Positions 1-4,812 of a stretch of 8,625 nucleotides of DNA are shown piece after piece; the stretch's first letter is position 1; each line of letters begins with the position of its first letter. The notes beneath the pieces are model-generated. The model did not search any database. It was not told the origin of the DNA and saw only the letters and a program-made list of their open reading frames with translations. Made by a program: the position numbers and the translations under genes. Source of the stretch: RGIG5579 sp045601445 (lineage in GTDB: Bacteria > Bacillota > Clostridia > Oscillospirales > SIG627). The DNA is taken from contig JAZRZQ010000119.1 in the NCBI GenBank assembly GCA_045601445.1, forward strand, positions 1-8,625, read 5' to 3'.

Positions 1-60
1 ACCGGCAATACTGTAACCGTTACCAATTGCACTTACGGCGAGAAGGTTGTTGCCGAATAA
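1..60 (+). CDS. C-terminal end of an upstream gene (5' partial), product unknown
   Basis: Only the last 19 codons and a TAA stop (58-60) are in the window. The readable tail is TGNTVTVTNCTYGEKVVAE. The alternating Thr/Val pattern would suit a beta-strand at the end of a secreted or surface protein, and the gene runs in the same direction as the surface operon that follows. That is only suggestive, because too little is present to assign a family. The frame is open from the first base, but 60 bases of open frame is weak proof of coding on its own. Confidence 0.5.
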   Translation, partial: TGNTVTVTNCTYGEKVVAE

Positions 61-90
61 TTAGCACTTCCGTTCACTTAAATATATAAT
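61..90 (+). promoter_or_regulatory. Possible sigma-A promoter just after the upstream stop codon
   Basis: A perfect TATAAT lies at 85-90. A 4-of-6 match to the -35 consensus (TTAGCA, 61-66) sits 18 bases upstream. If used, transcription would begin near 97, at the base of the GC-rich hairpin at 99-121. It would give a leader of roughly 240 nt before the first surface gene at 341. The surrounding AT-rich stretch could produce this match by chance. Confidence 0.3.
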
Positions 91-98
91 TTAGTCCA

Positions 99-121
99 CC
101 CAACCCCTTCGGGGGGTTGGG
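99..121 (+). other. GC-rich hairpin without a T-run
   Basis: Nine perfect pairs, CCCAACCCC (99-107) with GGGGTTGGG (113-121), close a TTCGG loop. The stem is strong enough to act as a terminator for the upstream gene. However, no run of T follows it; the next bases are CGGCAATCAAAGG. It directly abuts the left arm of the repeat element at 122, so it may be a boundary structure of that element, an RNA-stabilising 3' end, or a 5' leader hairpin. Confidence 0.6.
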
Positions 122-303
122 CGGCAATCAAAGGGCAAAAATGCTTCGCATTTTAAGGTAAAAGGTAAGAAGTAAGAGTGAAGAAGTAAGGTGTCGGCAT
201 AGCCGACAAAATAAATCGTGCCAAAGGCACACCGAACCTATTCCCTATTCACTAATACTTACTGCTTCAAAACTACGCAGTAGTTTTTGCCTTTTGATTG
301 CCG
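122..303. repeat. Quasi-palindromic nested-hairpin element (miniature repeat candidate)
   Basis: Terminal inverted repeats at 122-140 and 285-303 match at 18 of 19 positions, and the one mismatch would be a G-T wobble in RNA. Inside are four short hairpins, each with a 3-base loop: 138-154 (7-bp stem, loop TTC), 192-208 (7 bp, ATA), 218-230 (5 bp, AAA) and 269-287 (8 bp, GCA). They sit symmetrically about the midpoint near 212.5: hairpins 1 and 4 mirror each other, and so do 2 and 3. Between them, a purine-rich left arm (about 155-191, GTAAG-like words) is imperfectly complementary to a pyrimidine-rich right arm (about 231-268). There is no reading frame and no clear target-site duplication. 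The design fits a MITE-like or REP-like dispersed repeat; a structured RNA leader is the alternative. Confidence 0.65.
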
Positions 304-340
304 AGTGACAAGCTCAAATCTTGCAAAGGAGGTCGTTTGA

Positions 341-904
341 ATGGGCAAGATCAAGATAAAAATATTCGTTGTCTCACTCGTGGCAGCAATGATGGCGTTG
401 ATCAGCACGTCAACTCTTGCATATTACTCTACCGTAGGAAAAGCCACCAACGTTGTGACCTCCGGTAACATTCAGTTTATCATTCACGAAATGACCGATC
501 AAGGAAAGGAATTTCCTAAAGAGGGCGTTTATATCGTTCCCGGGGACGTTGTTTCCAAGAAGGTCAGTATTGAAAACGATTGCGCGCATCCCTTTTATCT
601 GCGTGTGAAGATGGTTTACGGTGTGGATTCGCAGGAGCTTGGTGCCGAGGACTGCTTTAAGCTCAATATTGACGAGGAGCACTGGGTCCTGCACGACGGT
701 TGGTACTACTACAACGGCATCGTAAATCCCGATGAAACGACGCCCGAGGTCTTCTCCCACGTGGAGATCGTCGGCTCCAAGGTGGATAACAGCTATCTCG
801 GAAAAACTTTAACGCTCACCGTGAAAGCGCAAGCCGTGCAGAGTGAAAACAACCCCATTACAGACGGCAAAACCTTTACCGCCTCCGGTTGGCCCGCAGA
901 ATAA
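341..904 (+). CDS. TasA/camelysin-like secreted fibre subunit with SipW-type signal peptide
   Basis: A 187-residue secreted protein. Residues 1-27 form a signal peptide: a Lys-rich start, a hydrophobic core (8-21) and a TLA cleavage site after A27. The mature N-terminus YYSTVGKATNVVTSGNIQF has the layout of SipW-processed proteins (aromatic start, then a T/S-x-G-N segment), as in Bacillus TasA. Residues 64-91 contain the PGD turn (67-69) followed by K-x-x-S/I-E-N, which corresponds to the 'PGD...ENNG' strand pair of the TasA/camelysin fold. A Trp/Tyr-rich segment (HWVLHDGWYYYNG) occupies the middle. Two cysteines, C81 and C105, could form a disulfide; this is inference. The ATG at 341 follows an ideal ribosome site, AAAGGAGGT (325-333). 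It is the first gene of the surface operon. It probably polymerises into extracellular fibres, but this is from family similarity only, and no protease motif is evident. Confidence 0.8.
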   Translation: MGKIKIKIFVVSLVAAMMALISTSTLAYYSTVGKATNVVTSGNIQFIIHEMTDQGKEFPKEGVYIVPGDVVSKKVSIENDCAHPFYLRVKMVYGVDSQELGAEDCFKLNIDEEHWVLHDGWYYYNGIVNPDETTPEVFSHVEIVGSKVDNSYLGKTLTLTVKAQAVQSENNPITDGKTFTASGWPAE

Positions 905-917
905 GGAGGACGTGTAG

Positions 918-1592
918 ATGAAGAAATTTTTCACGTTATTGATTACGCTCGCTTTGCTCCTCTCCTCTGCCGTAACGGCGTTTGCGGCAGACGGCAGGGT
1001 GACTTACAGCGGCAATGCAGGAAGCTTTGTATTTGAACCCGCCAGCGAGCATTCGCTGACCGATCTGTTCCCGAATTTCAAGGGCGTTATGCCAGGCGAT
1101 ACCTTAACACAGAAGATCACCGTGAAAAACGATGCGGATAACAAGGTTAAGGTAAAGATCTATATTCGCTCCCTCGGTGCTCACGCAGATTCCGTGGAGT
1201 TTCTTTCGCAACTCGGCTTGAAGGTCGCTAAGAGCGAAGAAAACGAAATGGCGTATATGTTTGATGCCGCAGCGAGTGAAACCGCACAGCTCACCGATTG
1301 GGTATGCCTCGGCACGCTTTATTCGGGCGGCGAGGTCAATTTGGACGTTGTTTTGAGCGTCCCTGCCACATTGGATAATAAATTTCAAAATAAGATCGGC
1401 TATCTCGATTGGGAATTTATGATCGAGGAATTTCCCATTGAGCCTGACGATCCCAAGCCACCGCAGACCGGAGACGATTCCAATATCGTTTTGTGGGTCG
1501 CTGTGACGATCTGTTCATCGGCAATGATCGTAATTCTTTTATTCCGGCGTAAAAAGGATCAGGAGAATCGCAACGACGCCGTAAAGCGCTGA
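918..1592 (+). CDS. Sortase-anchored surface protein (PPQTG-type sorting signal), partner of the TasA-like protein
   Basis: A 224-residue protein with an ordinary Sec signal peptide (1-23, AFA cleavage site), unlike its SipW-type neighbours. The mature part (about 24-172) looks all-beta: a 'GVMPGDTLTQKITVKND' strand turn, then 'LGTLYSGGEVNLDVVLSVP', a layout seen in wall-anchored proteins encoded beside TasA-like genes in Clostridia. The C-terminus is a cell-wall sorting signal: the variant motif PPQTG (181-185), a hydrophobic span (190-209) and a basic tail RRKK (210-213). It is probably linked covalently to peptidoglycan by a sortase that is not in this window. The ribosome site AAGGAGG (903-909) overlaps the stop of the preceding gene and lies 8 bases before the ATG, so the two genes are surely co-transcribed. 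A role as fibre anchor or assembly base is inferred. Confidence 0.8.
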   Translation: MKKFFTLLITLALLLSSAVTAFAADGRVTYSGNAGSFVFEPASEHSLTDLFPNFKGVMPGDTLTQKITVKNDADNKVKVKIYIRSLGAHADSVEFLSQLGLKVAKSEENEMAYMFDAAASETAQLTDWVCLGTLYSGGEVNLDVVLSVPATLDNKFQNKIGYLDWEFMIEEFPIEPDDPKPPQTGDDSNIVLWVAVTICSSAMIVILLFRRKKDQENRNDAVKR

Positions 1593-1614
1593 AAACGAAA
1601 AGGAGGAATAAGGC

Positions 1615-2265
1615 GTGAAAATACAATTAAAGAAAAAGCTCTACAAACAAATAGCCTTAACCCTCAGTCTTTGCGCTTTGATCGTTTGGTGTGTTCTCGG
1701 CACAGGTGCTTCGCTTGCGTGGTTCAGCGATAGCTCCCCCGAGATCAATAATATTTTCCATTTTGCGGAATTTGATTTGGCCGTATCCCACCGTCTAACC
1801 GACGGGACGTGGAAGGAGATTGACGCTCAGACCAAGATCTTTGATGAAGAAGCTCTGTACGAGCCCGGCTACGTGCAGGTCGTATATCTGAAAGTAGAAA
1901 ACAAAGGTACTGTACCTTTTAAGTTTTCCACGGCAGTGAACGTCAACGGCTGTATCGTTGCAACCAACGTGTTCAGTCAGGAATTTATGCTGCAGGACTA
2001 CTTAAAATTCGGCATTACGACCGCAGACAGCGAAGATGCCATGAAGAATAGTGTTCCCAATCGGGAAAAGGCTGTGGAGATTGCAAATATGCCCTTGCAC
2101 AACTATGCAACCGAAGCCGCAGAATTAGCTCCCGGAGCAACCAAATATATCGCCCTGATCGTGCGCATGCCCGAAGAGGTCGGCAACGTTGCCAACTACC
2201 GCGGAGACACTGTCCCGAAGGTGGAGCTTGGTATTACCGTCAAGGCAGAGCAAATTCAAGACTAA
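1615..2265 (+). CDS. Second TasA/camelysin-like secreted protein, SipW-type signal peptide
   Basis: A 216-residue protein starting at GTG (1615), 8 bases after a strong AAAGGAGG (1599-1606). The signal peptide (1-35) has a Lys-rich front (KIQLKKKLYKQ), a hydrophobic core (13-31) and an ASLA cleavage site. The mature start WFSDSSPEINNIFHFAEFDL matches the aromatic, SD-rich form of SipW substrates. The body has the family's strand pair 'EPGYVQVVYLKVENKGTVPFKF' in shortened form (EPGY 83-86, VENKG 94-98), then a long insert and a final 'LAPGATKYIALIVRMPEEVGN' segment. That ending is common in TasA-like proteins. It lacks both a sorting signal and a LysM domain, so it is probably a fibre component rather than an anchor. 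Its lack of close similarity to the 341-904 product suggests a distinct subunit rather than a recent duplicate. Confidence 0.78.
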   Translation: MKIQLKKKLYKQIALTLSLCALIVWCVLGTGASLAWFSDSSPEINNIFHFAEFDLAVSHRLTDGTWKEIDAQTKIFDEEALYEPGYVQVVYLKVENKGTVPFKFSTAVNVNGCIVATNVFSQEFMLQDYLKFGITTADSEDAMKNSVPNREKAVEIANMPLHNYATEAAELAPGATKYIALIVRMPEEVGNVANYRGDTVPKVELGITVKAEQIQD

Positions 2266-2302
2266 CCCCCCAATAGCAACTCTCTGAAAGGAGGATGATC
2301 TT

Positions 2303-3142
2303 GTGAGAGAGCTTTACAACGATTTTTTTCACGTTCCCAAACACGGAAAAATACGTGAAAAAGTTATGCTTACTCGCGTGGTAACGACCGTTACCATCGT
2401 GATTCTTTGTCTTGCTGCGATGAGCTTTACCGCCTACGCTTATTTTTCCCACGATATCACCTCCGGCTCTAATACCATTCAAGCGGCGAAATTTGAGGCG
2501 CAGATTACAGTTACAAGTACAGAGCAAAACGGTGGGACCGTTAATCCGTCCTCGACGAGCGGCAAGAAAACCGTCTTTACGTTTGCTGATACCGGAACGT
2601 ATACCGTTGAACTTGAAAAAGGAAGCAGTAGCGCGAAAACGGGATTTTGTATCGTTACCGTCGGGAACGAGGAATATCACACGCAGCAAATCGGCGTTGA
2701 TATTAACGCAAATAACGAGCAACGTGATTTAGTCAGTTTTACTTTAAAAATCAACGAACCAAATGCCGTGGTTACGATCGAATCCCATTGGGGGACGTCC
2801 TCCTATTACGGTTTTAGCCTCGAGCAGAACGACGCTTCTTACATTATGAACGATCCCCACAGAGTGATCGTTATCGGCAATCCCGTCAATGGCGCATCTG
2901 ACTCAAACGAGCAACAAAACGGGACGGGAATGACGCCGACGGAAATCATTCACACAGTCGCTTTTGGCGAAAACCTCACCAAGATCGCAAATCTGTATCA
3001 AACGACTCCGGAGCGCATTGCCATCTACAATGAGATCGACGATCCTAACGTCATCCTCGAGAGACAGAAGCTCAAGATTCCACCGTCTGAGTGGGAATCG
3101 GAAGAAACAACGGAAACACTCACTACCGAACAGAATCAATAA
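2303..3142 (+). CDS. SipW-type secreted protein with C-terminal LysM domain
   Basis: A 279-residue protein. It begins with a 22-residue cytoplasmic lead (MRELYNDFFHVPKHGKIREK), then a hydrophobic span (about 23-43) and an AYA site after A46. The mature start YFSHDITSGSNTIQAAKFEA is a clear SipW-type substrate sequence. Residues 64-200 look like a beta domain with an 'FADTGTYTVELEKG' strand. After a Ser/Asn/Gln linker (about 198-213), residues 216-260 form a LysM module: HTVAFGENLTKIA, then YQTTPERIAIYNEI, then a closing QKLKIPP. LysM binds N-acetylglucosamine in peptidoglycan, so this subunit can hold onto the wall without covalent attachment. The tail is Glu/Thr-rich. The start is GTG behind AAAGGAGG (2287-2294). 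Its function as a fibre-to-wall tether is inferred from domain content and operon position. Confidence 0.82.
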   Translation: MRELYNDFFHVPKHGKIREKVMLTRVVTTVTIVILCLAAMSFTAYAYFSHDITSGSNTIQAAKFEAQITVTSTEQNGGTVNPSSTSGKKTVFTFADTGTYTVELEKGSSSAKTGFCIVTVGNEEYHTQQIGVDINANNEQRDLVSFTLKINEPNAVVTIESHWGTSSYYGFSLEQNDASYIMNDPHRVIVIGNPVNGASDSNEQQNGTGMTPTEIIHTVAFGENLTKIANLYQTTPERIAIYNEIDDPNVILERQKLKIPPSEWESEETTETLTTEQNQ

Positions 3143-3400
3143 ATGAATCGAAACCTAATTGATAAAATAAAACGTTTTTTCAACGGAAGTCACTTAAATG
3201 ACGCGAAAAAGGAGACTGTCAACGTGGAAGGAACACCTAATACAGAAGAATTTGAGCGTTGCGTGATCTGCGGCGCATTAACCTACATTCCCGTTTCCAT
3301 GCCGATTGATTTGCGCGAAAATTACCACGTCGGTTGCGGCCAAATTTGCGACGAATGTGCAAAGCAGCAACGCCGAGAAGCCGAGCGGGAGCTTTCCTGA
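3143..3400 (+). CDS. Small cysteine-rich, putative zinc-binding protein; start uncertain
   Basis: The 85-residue reading has no signal peptide and is probably cytoplasmic. Its core is CVICG (C40, C43), a 21-residue stretch and then CGQICDEC (C65, C69, C72). Two CxxC-type pairs plus an extra Cys suggest a treble-clef or zinc-ribbon site. The N-terminus NLIDKIKRFF would be amphipathic. The ATG abuts the previous TAA with no gap and no ribosome site, so it would depend on reinitiation. A GTG at 3224 follows a good AAAAAGGAG (3206-3214) with 9-base spacing and would give 58 residues that keep all five cysteines. I list the longer form because the frame looks coding throughout, but the shorter form is a real alternative. 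The family is not named; a regulatory or assembly role for the fibre operon is speculation. Confidence 0.65.
   Translation: MNRNLIDKIKRFFNGSHLNDAKKETVNVEGTPNTEEFERCVICGALTYIPVSMPIDLRENYHVGCGQICDECAKQQRREAERELS
3206..3226 (+). promoter_or_regulatory. Internal ribosome site and GTG: alternative start of the Cys-rich gene
   Basis: AAAAAGGAG (3206-3214) is followed after 9 bases by an in-frame GTG (3224-3226). Three of the four operon genes upstream have a similar strong AAGGAGG site, and two of those use GTG. The upstream ATG at 3143 has none. This site may therefore be the true start, or it may produce a second shorter protein. Confidence 0.4.
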
Positions 3401-3423
3401 CAGAAGTAAAAGCAAAAAATGAT

Positions 3424-3450
3424 AAAAGGAACCCGATTTGGGTTCCTTTT
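3424..3450. terminator. Bidirectional rho-independent terminator between convergent genes
   Basis: Eleven perfect pairs, AAAAGGAACCC (3424-3434) with GGGTTCCTTTT (3440-3450), close a GATTT loop. On the + strand it runs into TTTTCCTTTT and ends the surface operon. On the - strand the stem is followed by a T-rich tract (complement of 3411-3421), so it can also end the metallophosphatase gene, whose stop is at 3455. Confidence 0.88.
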
Positions 3451-3454
3451 CCTT

Positions 3455-4165
3455 TTAGAGATAAAACTCCTTCAGATCATCGAGGCGCAAGAGAGCGGGC
3501 GAGTTGCCGTAGGGGACGCCGACGTCCACGTTGATCCAGGTAGGGGTGCGGAGAATTTTGCCTTTGTATTCATTACCGTAGCTGATGGTTGGTGTGTGGC
3601 CGAGGATCGTGATGGCATCGGAAAAATACTCGTCATCAAGCCTTGTGCTGTACCAGATCAATTCATCGGCGGCATAATCGGAGAGCTTTCTCTTGGGGCT
3701 GAAGTTTTCAAAGCCGCCGTGAACGAGAACAAAATCCCTCTCCCCTACCGAAACGGTTTCGTAGAGAGGGCAATCCCGAAGGTAATCGAGGATTTCAAGA
3801 AGAGTTTCCCGATCCGTGCAGTTCAGTTCGCGAAGGGCTTTTAAGGTGACGTCGCCGCCGTTTGCCATATAGTTTTGCAACAGCTCCATTTTCTCTTTGG
3901 AAAAGGAGCTGATGCTTTCATCCGTGATTTCATCAAAAACAAAATCGCAGGAGAGGAGCATTGCCTCGTGGTTTCCTAAAATGAGCTGAACGTTGGGCTG
4001 ATACAAAAGCCATTTCAGCATTTCCACGCCGCCGTCGTTTTGGCGGTCGATCACGTCGCCTAAAATATAAAGCCAATCGGCATCGGAAAAGCCTGCTTTT
4101 GCAAGTAATTGTTCCAAGGTTTCAGGCGCAAGTCCGTGGAGATCGCTTGTTGTGTAAATTGCCAT
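3455..4165 (-). CDS. PPP-family metallophosphatase (serine/threonine phosphatase or ApaH-like)
   Basis: A 236-residue soluble protein with the complete calcineurin-like phosphoesterase signature in order: SDLHG (D8, H10), GDVIDR (36-41), GNHE (64-67), VHGG (148-151) and GHTP (189-192). These residues bind two metal ions and the phosphate. The size and the GDVIDR/GNHE spelling place it with the bacterial PPP group (lambda phosphatase, PrpA/PrpE, ApaH), not with the larger nucleotidases. Its substrate could be phosphoprotein or a dinucleoside polyphosphate such as Ap4A, and the sequence alone does not decide. The ATG at 4165 follows GAAAGGGG (4173-4180). It is a single-gene unit with its own promoter at 4190-4198, convergent with the surface operon, so there is no operon link to fibre formation. 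Confidence 0.88.
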   Translation of the reverse strand: MAIYTTSDLHGLAPETLEQLLAKAGFSDADWLYILGDVIDRQNDGGVEMLKWLLYQPNVQLILGNHEAMLLSCDFVFDEITDESISSFSKEKMELLQNYMANGGDVTLKALRELNCTDRETLLEILDYLRDCPLYETVSVGERDFVLVHGGFENFSPKRKLSDYAADELIWYSTRLDDEYFSDAITILGHTPTISYGNEYKGKILRTPTWINVDVGVPYGNSPALLRLDDLKEFYL

Positions 4166-4189
4166 ATCATCGCCCCTTTCTCACGATAT

Positions 4190-4198
4190 ATTATACCA
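4190..4198 (-). promoter_or_regulatory. Extended -10 promoter of the metallophosphatase gene
   Basis: Read on the - strand this is TGGTATAAT: a perfect -10 hexamer with the TG extension. No good -35 is seen 17 bases further upstream (TTTTAT-like at best), which is typical of extended -10 promoters. Transcription would start near 4183, giving a leader of about 18 nt that still includes the GAAAGGGG ribosome site. Confidence 0.65.
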
Positions 4199-4273
4199 CA
4201 AATCAGGTGAAAATAAAAGAGTCTTGTGTATTTATAATAAATATCGAAAAGCTTATCATTTTTTTGCAAGGGA

Positions 4274-4302
4274 TTGAAATTGTGCGGGAAAGGTGATATA
4301 TT
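4274..4302 (+). promoter_or_regulatory. Sigma-A promoter of the small membrane protein gene
   Basis: TTGAAA (4274-4279), a 17-base spacer and TATATT (4297-4302), with a TG extension (TGA, 4294-4296) before the -10. Transcription would start near 4309, about 32 bases before the ATG at 4341. It lies back-to-back with the metallophosphatase promoter, about 75 bases away. Confidence 0.65.
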
Positions 4303-4340
4303 GGTCTTATGAGAATAGAATTGGTTTCGGAGGTGCTTTG

Positions 4341-4736
4341 ATGAAAAAGGCATTTACGCTTTGTGCTTTTCCCGTGATCGGCTTGATTCTGGAGCTTTTG
4401 CCTTACGGAGCGGTCTGCCGCTTTGCCAATCCCGAGGGAGAGAGCTTTCGGGAGACCTTTTCCTATTTTGACCTCGTTCCGTTCGGGTACGGCAACGTTG
4501 GGCCGTTTTTGGCGGCAATCGGCACTTGCCTCGCTCTGATCTGTCTTTTGACGTACTTTGTTTCCAAAAAAGAGCTTGCCGTCGCGGTTGCAAGGGTCAT
4601 TCTCGCACTTTCCTTTTTAGCGTCTCTTGGGCCTTTATCCTTCGGTCTTTCCTATTTCTCCGTTGTGGGAGCGGCAATCAGCTTAACGCTCCTCGCGGGT
4701 GGGATCGTTTTGGGCATACACGTCAAGGGACTGTAA
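4341..4736 (+). CDS. Small integral membrane protein, about four helices, unknown function
   Basis: A 131-residue hydrophobic protein. Predicted membrane spans by eye are 6-25, 55-74, 79-95 and 104-127. The loop between helices 1 and 2 (26-54) is the most distinctive part: FANPEGESFRETFSYFDL, then PFGYGN. Its composition looks like a conserved exported or membrane-surface segment. Short Lys pairs (K2-K3, K76-K77) give some topology signal. The ATG at 4341 is chosen over the in-frame GTG at 4293 because GGAGGT (4329-4334) sits 6 bases before it, and the GTG lies inside the promoter. I do not recognise the family, and neighbours give no functional clue. No terminator of the GC-stem type follows the TAA (4734-4736), so some read-through into the next gene is possible. 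Confidence 0.72.
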   Translation: MKKAFTLCAFPVIGLILELLPYGAVCRFANPEGESFRETFSYFDLVPFGYGNVGPFLAAIGTCLALICLLTYFVSKKELAVAVARVILALSFLASLGPLSFGLSYFSVVGAAISLTLLAGGIVLGIHVKGL

Positions 4737-4767
4737 TCTCTTTTAAATCATTTTTTTAAAAAAAGCG

Positions 4768-4776
4768 TGATATGAT
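4768..4776 (+). promoter_or_regulatory. Possible extended -10 promoter of the phosphodiester glycosidase gene
   Basis: TGATATGAT consists of the TG extension plus TATGAT (5 of 6 to consensus). The -35 zone is only a T-run within TTTTTTTAAAAAAA (4751-4764), with no clear hexamer; that AT tract may help as an UP-like element. Transcription would start near 4783, about 30 bases before the ATG at 4813. Confidence 0.45.
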
Positions 4777-4812
4777 AAGAAAAAGAAAAACGAATCGATC
4801 GGGAACGAAAAT

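Noticed and set aside
99..121. Classical rho-independent terminator for the upstream gene
   Set aside because: The stem is strong but no T-run follows, so it is listed only as a hairpin.
122..303. CRISPR array or insertion sequence
   Set aside because: There are no regularly repeated units with spacers and no transposase frame, and no target-site duplication is visible at the edges.
341..904. Camelysin-type metalloprotease activity for the first surface protein
   Set aside because: The fold resembles the camelysin/TasA family, but no HExxH or other protease motif is present, so a structural role is preferred.
3419..3844. 141-codon + strand frame opposite the metallophosphatase
   Set aside because: The - strand has all five metallophosphatase motifs. 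The + frame begins within the operon terminator and shows no ribosome site.
4293..4340. GTG start at 4293 adding 16 residues to the small membrane protein
   Set aside because: It lies inside the -10 promoter element and has no suitable ribosome site, while the ATG at 4341 has GGAGGT 6 bases upstream.
4751..4764. Palindrome TTTTTTTAAAAAAA as a terminator after the small membrane protein
   Set aside because: It has only A-T pairs and no loop, so it would not form a stable terminator; it is more likely promoter-upstream AT tract.
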